Shown here: positions 8,566 to 17,116 of the stretch, one piece after another
Numbering within the stretch: position 1 is the stretch's first letter
Layout: the number at the start of each line of letters is the position of its first letter
Source of the DNA: Spongospora subterranea
Lineage: Eukaryota > Endomyxa > Phytomyxea > Plasmodiophorida > Plasmodiophoridae
Direction of reading: 5' to 3'
NCBI GenBank assembly: GCA_900404475.1
Contig: OUQQ01000457.1
Location: 1-17,116, forward strand
Length of the DNA: 17,116 nucleotides
Notes under the pieces: generated by a model
Seen by the model: the letters and a program-made list of their open reading frames with translations, nothing else
Told to the model about the DNA's origin: nothing
Database searches by the model: none
Made by a program: the position numbers and the translations under genes

Positions 8566-8911
8566 GTTATGGTGTATGTGATATGCGCCTTTAGGTTGAC
8601 CCTCACCCCACGTGCTCAATAAAAATTCCGCTCAACTTGGGAATATACAGAGAATGGGTCAATTTGATTGCATTCCTTCAACCGAAAATATCACTTTTCG
8701 ATTTGATTCACACTTTCTCGAAACTTGGAAGCTTCCATAATCAACAGCAAGAAGCAACGATATTTCAAATGGTTAAAGCCTGTTTAACCCATGGCAGAAC
8801 CGATTTCTCTATGATATGTGCAAGGTATATTGGTCCAAAAAAAAACGCTGACTCAGAAGGGACTTTTGAATCAATGTCCTAGATATGTTTTCTCTAATTT
8901 TATACGTATGC
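8566..8911. other. Intergenic region, TXNDC17 promoter side and 3' flank of the cyclase gene
   Basis: A plus-strand frame (8637-8882) is open for 81 codons but starts at TTG and shows no domain, so I do not call it. The region should hold the TXNDC17 5' UTR/promoter and the polyadenylation region of the cyclase-phosphodiesterase gene, both on the minus strand. No specific motif stands out. Confidence 0.5.
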
Positions 8912-11900
8912 TTAATTGGCGTTGCTCCAAAACCGGGATATGTTTAGGAAACTAGCGCGCGGTTTGGTGGAAAGTTTTCTATGAGCTGCGTCGAAATCGT
9001 TGATGTTTCTCTCAGACTTTGAAGAAAAATCTTGCTGTTGTTTGGTCGAGCTTGGAAAAGGAACGTTTCGCACGTAAGCAGAAGAATTGAATTGCTCATC
9101 GGATAAAGGTGATATAAACTGAAGATGCGAATCTTCATCCGCTTCCACAATTGGATCGGTTAAGAATGGAGGATCAGGAGGCTGTCCCAATTCTAATGGA
9201 GGGTAGATTTCCAAGTCGGAGATTGTTTCAGCACCCAACTCATTCCCACCAGCGGAAGCAAAGCTGGAACTTTCGATAATTGGCTGCATTTGCTTACGAT
9301 CGACTCGCAAATCCTTGCTTAGGCGACGAGAAACGCCAGCTCCCTGCGAGCTAGAATTGGCTCGAACAAAGGATTCAACAAGCTACAGAATGAATTAAAA
9401 AAAGTGAAAACTTTGAGAAAAGCGCACTGCGTATCACCTGAATGCTGCTTTTCCTCTTCTTGACCAAATCAGCTCCATCACCAACCTCGAACATCAGGAT
9501 CTCGTCAAAAGACGCCATTCTTCTTCTCCATCTGTTCTCTTCTTCCCGTTTCTTTTCCGCAGGCAAACTTGACTGGGCCACAGTCTGCAACAAAAGCGAA
9601 TCCCAACGCCTCCTGTTAGACCGCAAAGAACTACAGGCGACGATGCACGTTGGTAAAAGTTGAGTCAGAGAAACGAACAGTGGCGCCACAACAAAATCAA
9701 TGAAGTTCAAAGTGAACTGCAATCGATCCGTGGAATGTCGATCACAGTTCGGGGAGATAGTCATATCAGACGACCGTTCGATGTCGCCTTGATGAAACAA
9801 CTCAATCAGAATGCAATCGGACCAACGCTTAGCAGATGACCATGACTTGCACTGGTTGCTGATATCCGAGGCATGTAAAAACATGTTGACAATGATTTCG
9901 CGATCAGTTGCAGAGAATTGTGTTCCATCCACCACCGACGGATGACGACTGCTAAGGGGTGACGATCCAGACCGACGAGATTTCGTCGCAACATGATCGT
10001 TATGACGAACTAGTAAGTTGAAGAACTTTTCGCTTAAAGAAAAATGGCATGTCATATCTGTTGCGAGAATAGACGATATTATAATCTTTCGAATTTGGCG
10101 ATATTCAGTTGGGGACAGGTTCGACAGCACGTTAGCCTCCGGTCGTTTCAGGAGGCGGAATGTCAAAGCACAGTGATGCTGCTCTAGGACGGCCTGGTCA
10201 TTATACAGCAGAGCTAGTTTCGTGGAGGCGTTGACTTGGTAGCTGTTGCCGAGACCCGGGTGACCGATGTCGTGGCAGGCTGATGCGATCACTAAAGCAA
10301 ATGTCTCTAAAGGCGATAGAAATGCGTTGCCAGAAAATGACCGAAGAAGGCAGCAGACGGTCTGAGTGGTATCTACCGAATGAAACAGATTATGATATGG
10401 ATTATCCATATAGGAATCAGCCACCATTGTTACAAAAGCACTCATCACCGAAAAATCGATCTTGAACGTGTTGAGAAAATCGAGTCCTTCGAACATTCGT
10501 ATAAGGAGACGCGTAAGATAGGATTTGTCGTATAGAAATATGTCGAACTCCCAGCTGAAAAGCGTCTCAAAAGAAGGAACGTCATCAACTGACGACGAAG
10601 GTTGAGCGCTAAGAGTTGCTTGAAAATCTAAATCGGTGGATAATTGCATCGCATTTAAGGAAAGGCGTTGAGAGCTCGTGTCATTGACAGGAGAATCGTC
10701 GCCACTTTCACACGATGCGCTACCCAAGGAGTTGACTTTGGACCGACGCCGACTCCGAACGGTCGCTGGAGATGACTCATTTAGACTCAGGGTTCTCACA
10801 GACCTGTTGATATCGTCCCTTCCATCTAATGTATAGCATTGTGCAAGCCATTGTTTTGTAGATTCATCAATATCGCACTCGTCCATCATCTTGAGAAACC
10901 AGTCTGCTGAACGATAGTTTTCGATATCTCCGATTTCTTCAGGTAAAACAGAAATAGAATTGTGAGCAACAGCCGAATGTGGCTCAGCGGGGTCCGAAGG
11001 TAGAGGAGAGAATTCGCCATTGTCGCAAACTTGGCAAAATGATTCCATAACAGACTGCAAATCACCTATTTCACTTCGGATGGCATCCTTTGAGAAGTTC
11101 TCTTGACTATCCATTTCATTGATCAGGCGCTGTATAATCTGAGAAGCTACCCTGGCAAAATAGCTAGATTCTTGACACCGGCAATTCCCAACAGGAACAT
11201 TGTTTACTTCTTGCAAACCTGAGTTAGATTCTCCCATGAGCTCTTCTTCAGGGCAATCAGATGTGACCTGCCCCGACAACTGAGATGTTTCTTCTTGAAG
11301 CCGGCATATGAGATCAACCCAGCCCTCATAATCGGAACTATCTTCTGCCCGAAGAACAACCGAAACTTCTTTATCGTAAATGACAACCGGACCTTCTAGG
11401 CTGAGATTGGACTCCACTTTGATTACCAACATATCAGGTAGTTTTTTGATTCGTGAGGTACCAAAGCAAACAGCACAGGAGATGTCATCATCAAATTGAG
11501 AACTTGACATGGCTAGTGTATCTGATGATACACAAACCCAGCGCTTTCGCCAGCGTTCTTTATCATCATCGATAATGGCAAGTTGGTCCAGCACATACAG
11601 ATATCCTGATTTGAGGATCGCGGATTCAGACAAGAGTGGGCGTAATACACCACTGTCGCTGAAATGATCCTCTGTGGTGACGAAAGAATTTCCTTGAAAG
11701 AGCCAACGGATCAAATGATCTTTTACACCATAAGGAAGCGATATTCCATCAAGTTCGATAGCCGGTCTCCAAGATGATCGTTGTTGCCCAACTTCGCTGA
11801 TTGAAGAGTTCATCGACATGGAAGGCTCAATTTCGACACTCTGACCTCGGCCGTTCAGCTTCAAAGACAGTAATGAGCGACGTATGCTGCCAGTATTAGA

Positions 11901-14900
11901 ATGTGTCGTCTTGAGGCGTCTAGAAAGATACATTACAGAACTGGCGAAACTGGAGCGAAATGTTTTGGACGGTGGTTGAGCGCTTGAGCTGAATCCATTA
12001 TGAGCATCACCAGTTATGGATGACTGCGAAATCGCTCTGAGAGCTGGTAGACTCGCCATGTTTGTGTCACTAATCGAATCGGGCAAGTTGATACTTGGAA
12101 CATCCCCAAAACCGCTGTTGGATACGATCCCATTGGTGAAATCAGGCGTCCATAAGTCTCGATTTTCGCGTTGCATTTCAGAAGAAATAGATGCTTGGAC
12201 AGCGTGCCGTTCACGAACCGATAGTTGCTTCTCAATTGTCACTGCAATCTTATATGACCAATCACGAGCGTCCTCTAAAGTGGCTGCTGCCATGTAAAAG
12301 AGCCTCTTGCTATAATTAGCTGTACCTTTCTTCATCCAATATTGTGCTTGGATTTGAATTGTAAAGTCTCGCCCAAATGACGAACCCGGAAGCATCGACA
12401 CGCTAGAGTTGTCGAGAAATATTACACCGAGGACACGTGGATGAGTCGGATGATAATAAAGAGATATGCTGTTTTCATGCAACACCACCCAGCGATGCTT
12501 CCACGTCCCCATTCTCATGCGCATTGTAGAACTAACATTAGACGGGTCCAAAGCTTTGCGAACATGTAAGAACCCTGAGAATTTGACCGACCCCTGTACT
12601 TGCAAATCTGTTGACTTCGTAAACAGAGTATTTTTGGTCTTTGCTTCGCTGATTCTTGTCAGCAGCAGCTGCTTTTGGCTGACGATTAGTCTAGAAAGAG
12701 CGACATCCCTCATGAACCCGTCAACAAATCTATATACGTTGCTGTTCTGAAGTCCATTTTCGGTTGCGGCGAAAACGTTCAAACTGCACATATCCGACAC
12801 AACGCTATGTAATTGAGGGATATGCTCTGCAATGGGATATGCTTTCAACAGTAGGTCCATCTGAAATTCGGCACCAATCACGCTTGCGACTTTAAGAGCT
12901 ATTTCATGAATGTGGCCGAGTCTATCGATTCGGCAGCCAAGAATATTTTGCAAACAAATTGGAACCGGGACAACAGAGAGGTCAGTAAACTTGTCAGAAA
13001 GTGTACAAATTTTTCCACCTTTTTCAGTGCGAATCTGAATTAATTCATTCTTACGAAGAGAGTAGATGAATTCCTTGCAAACAAGAGGATTTCCATGGGA
13101 TCGTTGAAGAATTATGACTGCCAGCGTGTTGGGCAATTTCGTTACACCAAGCGTTTCAATACCAATGTTGTAGATCTCTTCATTGGTTAAAGCTCGTAGA
13201 GTGCATTTTTTTGTTGTATCCTGTTTGAGCAAATCAGTGTAATCTGCAGGAACTTCGAGATCAAAAGCACCAAGATTGCTTTTGTTCATTGGCCTTGTCC
13301 CAAGCACAATGAGGACATTTTCAATGCCAGAACTGACACGGAAAGTGAACCCCCAACTAAGCTTATCCATCAGCAACGCATCATCGATAACAATGATGAC
13401 CGTTCCAATCTGCTTGACAAAGATTTGTAGCAATCCTAGCATTATTGCAGTGCTGTTTGAACGACGCTCCAATGACGACATCGAGAGAGTCTCTTCCGTC
13501 TCCTCGAACTCCAACGGTAGGAGATCGTTTAGAACGCCAGCATACTTGACATAATCAGGTATAATTGACATTGACTTGAGAGTGAACGCTCTTCTTCTGT
13601 GTGCAGGATCACCAGAATATTGAAACGCCCGGTTTGCAATTTCAGTGTCAATTAATTGCATGAAAAGCTCTCGCCAAATCCCCAAAGGAAACTTGGACTC
13701 AAGTGGATTGCACGCCCGAAATAAAACAAATGCAGGGGCTTCTCGAACAACTTGGGCTAAGAGACGGGATTTTCCATAACCCGCTTCCCCTTCAATGATG
13801 TACGTAGCGCTGCCATGACCTCTTGTTACGCTCATCATGGCTTTACAAAGCATTTGTATGATGTCAGCGGCGCACATGTCATCTGCAACGACATGCTCGT
13901 CAACGTCAGGCTTTCTTGCCAGAATAAAATCTAGTTCAGGACTGGAACCGATGCCATTGAGCTTTGGTAAAACCGACAGGGCGATATGTTCATTCTGCAT
14001 AAGAACATTTGTATCAGCTATGTGCACAGTAAATTGATCGATAGAAGAGTTGAGTGGAAGCATATGCTTCTTCTTCAGGTTCTCAAACAAGCGTTCTTTA
14101 ACCTGGTAAACCGATGTCAAGTTGGAGCAATTGACGGTCACATATCCTGTGTCAAGAATTTGAAATCTAGCCATTTTGTAAGGATGGAGAGTCGATGCTG
14201 ACGAGTTATTGATGCCATTCACGTCGGTTTGACGCGATTTCGATTCGTAATGACCCAATGTAGTTCGAGTATTATCTGAACTATAATCCCAAAATGGACC
14301 TTCAGGGGAAAGGTCCTCAGTAGGAGAACTTAATGTCGAATTCGAAATAGACGAGAGCGACGAGTTGATACGTTGTTCGGCGCCAATCGACACTAATGGT
14401 CCATTTGTTGAAGTACGATCCACTTTTCTATACCAAGTTTCCGATTCGTTGAGTTGAGAAAATTTTGGAGAGTTTACAGCGGGTGCATCCTCGTCTTCTT
14501 GTAACCAATTCCGCGCGTGTTCTGCCCATGCTAGGTCTTCTGCCGTTGGGCCTGTACTCCCAGAAATTGTACCCTTGCTGCTGACGACAGCCGGATTCAC
14601 AGAATTCACAGATAATAACTCGCTAAAATCTAAGCTAATCGACAGCGACTGCTTCTGAGGACTGATTGTCGGAACCCAATTGGCGGCATTGATCGCTTTT
14701 TCGTAAACTTGGATACTGGATGAGACTCTAGGGCAATATGTAGCCCAGAGACTAGATAGACTGAGAGCTTGAGGGATCATTTCTGAGGCCGCCGCCTCTT
14801 TAAGGGGCGATTGAGTCGTTAAACTGGTACTAAAATTTCCTGCCATTGTCCTCGATAATTCGGCATGAGGGTTGTGAAGGCTGTGCACGAAAGGGAAGGG

Positions 14901-16412
14901 TTTCGCAGATGAATTTGTGTCTGCGTTTTTATGATGATTCCAGATGCCGTGGGGCGCGACGCTTGAAGCAATGGGTGAAAACACTTTAACCGCCTCTCTT
15001 TTCCCTTTAACCATAATGCTTGGTAGCTCTTCAAACGCCATACCATTGCGAGAGGAATACTGTGTCGTCTGATCCACTAAAACGCCACCACCCTTTGTTT
15101 TCGCATGTTGCATTAGCCTAGCAGACAGGTTGACGACGTCACCTAGCACAGAGTATTCTCTTCTCGAGCGACTTCCTACGACGCCACAAAAAGCAGTGCC
15201 AGTGGTGATGCCAATAGCTGGGACAACGCCGAGTCTATGCAATTGATTGCACATAACTAATGAAGCCAATATAGCACGAGACGAGTCATCCTCATGAGCA
15301 ACCGGCGGCAGGCCAAAAACTGCAACTAGAGTTGAGCCTTTATCATCTAGAAGGAACTTATTGACAGATCCTTCGTACTGATAAATTGCCGTTTGAACTG
15401 AGAATATAACAGCTTGTACGCGATCTAGGTCATCTGTTGCTTCTTCACTAGCGATCTTTGCAAGTTGAGCTTCAGTAAAGCCGAGATTAGCGAAAATAAC
15501 TGCAACATGCCTGAGTTCAGATGCCCATCGTTCCTCTGTTGCATTAAGGAACGGCAACACGGCGCCTGGGACATAATTCGATATCGACTCAATCAGCTTG
15601 ACGTCATTGATGATATCGAGATTAGCCGTTTTAACGATGCCAACTTTTCTTAACCGATCCGTACAGCGATGAACAAATGCATGTCCAGACGAAATAACTT
15701 GGGCGACAAAATGGTCTTTAATGATATGCCACGCTTCAGGAGAGCAAACGACCTGGCCAGCTACTGCTTTGTGCTCAGAGGCAAACGCCTGCATCAACGG
15801 AGAACCGGTAGCCAGATATTCCATCCTGGACAGAACTCCTCCAACATGGACAATAGAGCATGTTCCAACTCCTATACCAAGCTTGACACTAAGAACCACG
15901 TCCTCCTGAAGCTTAGCATTATGCATTTTCCTCTGGATTTCTAACGCACTTTGAACTGCTCTCCTGGTCACAGTGCATAGATCATCTTCGCTGGGAGGCC
16001 ACAAAACCAGCAGCGCATCACCAGCAAATTTGAATACATCACCACCTTGGCTCGCAATTACTCGAACGAGTTGTTCAAAATAAGAATTTAGATGCTTGGC
16101 AAGTTGTTCAGACCCTTCACGCCCTTTCATTGCTAAGCGTTCACTTAGATCAGTAAACCCGGATACATCAGCGAATAGAGCGACAGTTTCATAGCTGTGT
16201 CGCCATGGGGCGGTGACTGTTCGGCTTTTGTCGCTGCTGGCATTTTCAGATAAAAATCGAATGATTGACGCCGGGACGTATGAGCAAAGAGCGTCGATAG
16301 AGATTTTGGAGCCGAAAGACTTTTGAGGTTCGGACCCGAGTCTCGAAAGTGTGGTCGACTCATAATTTTCATTGGCGATCACTTCGTCTTGATCGTCTTT
16401 AGTTTCATCCAT
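8912..16412 (-). CDS. Bifunctional soluble-type nucleotide cyclase / cyclic-nucleotide phosphodiesterase with ATPase and two PH domains
   Basis: The predicted protein of about 2481 aa should make and hydrolyse a cyclic nucleotide, probably cAMP. Exon 1 is 16412-9438 (2325 codons), the intron is 9437-9383, and exon 2 is 9382-8912 ('LVESFVRAN...' to the stop). Domains by residue: cyclase C1 at 75-215 (metal Asp D82 in 'FADVSGFT', D132 in 'FKFAGDALL', K128); cyclase C2 at 300-480 (N428/R432 in 'VVNLSARL'); a possible ubiquitin-fold/RA-like segment at 745-833; a STAND/AAA-type ATPase at about 850-1270 (Walker A GEAGYGKS 875-882, Walker B IIVIDD to 1011); PH domains at 1275-1397 and 1598-1708; PDEase_I at 1945-2255 ('YHNLFHSVD', 'CHDIGHPGLGN', 'HASDISN'). 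C1, C2 and ATPase follow the layout of animal ADCY10; PH and PDE do not. Serine-rich linkers separate the modules. No membrane segment or signal peptide is seen. ATG 16412 lies 93 bp past the ALG14 stop. Confidence 0.93.
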
Positions 16413-16505
16413 TGCATATCCAGCCCCAAATCTTTAATATGGTCGCAGAGATCATTGGGGTACACATAGACTAACTGAAAGACCGAAACTCAGATGCACT
16501 GCCAT

Positions 16506-17116
16506 TCAACAGAGAGTGCCAATGTACTTGGCAGAAGGATATTGGAGATGTAATTCAGGCCATTGAACGTAAAATGAAGAAGCAATTGGATAAATTATTC
16601 TGCCACTTAAAGATAGGGTATTGACGCGGCAAAAGCTTTCAATAAATATAATTTTGTTTTTTCGTGCAAGACAGACTCGAAGGATGAAAGCGGATAGGCA
16701 GACAGGAACACACGTACCAGGACCATTACATATTATCAATTCAGGATTTAGCAGGTACACCAGCTTAATTGACGAAATTGTTGATTTAAGTGCAGAGAGA
16801 AGAGAACTTGGAAAGGACTGTCCAACTGATCGCGAACGGGGAATAATATGGAAGTTGCACGTAGGAAAATCTTTCAAATTAACACGACTGCGACTGATGT
16901 GATCAGACTCTGCAATTGCAAAATGTAAAGGAGAATATCTCTCCTGCCGAAGAACCCGAAGAACAGAAATAAGCTCGGAAGTGTGTCCCCCAGATCCTAA
17001 TACAGCCATTGTGCATACCGCCGTTGACGGAGAAGATCGGCACCTGACAGGATCGTAGTAGATGCAATATATTATTCTGGCAGTAAGGATCACTCCTATT
17101 GAAAATAAAGCAACGA
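16506..17116 (-). CDS. ALG14: ALG14, UDP-GlcNAc transferase anchoring subunit (5' end outside window)
   Basis: ALG14 anchors the catalytic ALG13 to the cytosolic face of the ER. Together they add the second GlcNAc to dolichol-PP-GlcNAc in N-glycan synthesis. Visible motifs are 'VLGSGGHTSELI' (glycine loop of the GT-B fold), 'HFAIAESDHIS', 'HIIPRSRSVGQSFPSS', 'LIICNGPGTCVPVCLSAFIL', 'FIESFCRVNTLSLSG' and 'FYVQWPELHLQYPSAKYIG'. All are collinear with the human protein. The stop is at 16506-16508. No intron is needed. The frame stays open to the window edge, and 'VALFSIGVILTARIIY' at 17114-17067 looks like the expected N-terminal membrane anchor, so the true ATG probably lies beyond 17116. An internal ATG before 'AVLGSGG' would drop the anchor and is less likely. 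It lies 93 bp upstream of, and on the same strand as, the cyclase gene. Confidence 0.94.
   Translation of the reverse strand, partial: VALFSIGVILTARIIYCIYYDPVRCRSSPSTAVCTMAVLGSGGHTSELISVLRVLRQERYSPLHFAIAESDHISRSRVNLKDFPTCNFHIIPRSRSVGQSFPSSLLSALKSTISSIKLVYLLNPELIICNGPGTCVPVCLSAFILRVCLARKNKIIFIESFCRVNTLSLSGRIIYPIASSFYVQWPELHLQYPSAKYIGTLC

Noticed and set aside
8637..8882. Plus-strand 81-codon frame between TXNDC17 and the cyclase gene
   Set aside because: Begins at TTG, has no domain signal, and lies in the short space between two minus-strand genes.
5250..16412. Functional pairing of AMPK beta with a PDE that produces AMP
   Set aside because: Attractive, but the genes are on opposite strands with two housekeeping genes between them, and nothing in the sequence supports a link.
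8912..17116. Operon-like link of ALG14 and the cyclase-PDE gene (same strand, 93 bp apart)
   Set aside because: Compact spacing is common in small eukaryotic genomes. The two functions are unrelated and I see no trans-splicing or other polycistron signal.

Overview
The window looks like nuclear DNA of a compact eukaryotic genome. The genes carry short spliceosomal introns (48-102 bp, GT...AG), lie close together on both strands, and encode eukaryote-only proteins (ALG14, EMC3, AMPK beta, TXNDC17). I favour an oomycete or another flagellated protist. The reasons are the short introns, the tight spacing, a soluble-type cyclase joined to a phosphodiesterase, and a Ty3/Gypsy remnant with a 'DVHASRLKFY' motif like those of oomycete elements. 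A flagellated early fungus such as a chytrid cannot be excluded. No species is claimed.

Positions 1-5005 are a repeat and transposon graveyard. They hold a 35-bp tandem repeat at the left edge and a roughly 600-bp repeat family whose copies encode a membrane-helix plus coil protein (one plus copy, one diverged minus copy, one internal inverted piece, one plus-strand tail). They also hold remnants of at least two kinds of Ty3/Gypsy retrotransposon and a roughly 335-bp MITE-like element with terminal inverted repeats. Nothing here looks clearly functional, although one 126-codon reading frame is open.

Positions 5006-17116 are gene-dense. In order: AMPK beta (+, 4 exons, with a single-base frame break in the glycogen-binding domain), EMC3 (+, 4 exons), TXNDC17 (-, 2 exons, convergent with EMC3), a giant cyclase-phosphodiesterase (-, 2 exons, about 2481 aa), and ALG14 (-, 5' end beyond the window).

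The giant protein is the centrepiece. One polypeptide carries two class III cyclase domains arranged as in soluble adenylyl cyclase, a STAND/AAA-type ATPase module, two PH domains and a C-terminal class I cyclic-nucleotide phosphodiesterase. It should therefore both make and destroy a cyclic nucleotide, probably at a membrane. The PDE keeps its metal ligands but appears to have Thr where the nearly invariant purine-binding Gln normally sits. The other genes are housekeeping functions (energy sensing, ER membrane-protein insertion, thiol redox, N-glycan synthesis), and I see no pathway linking them to the cyclase.
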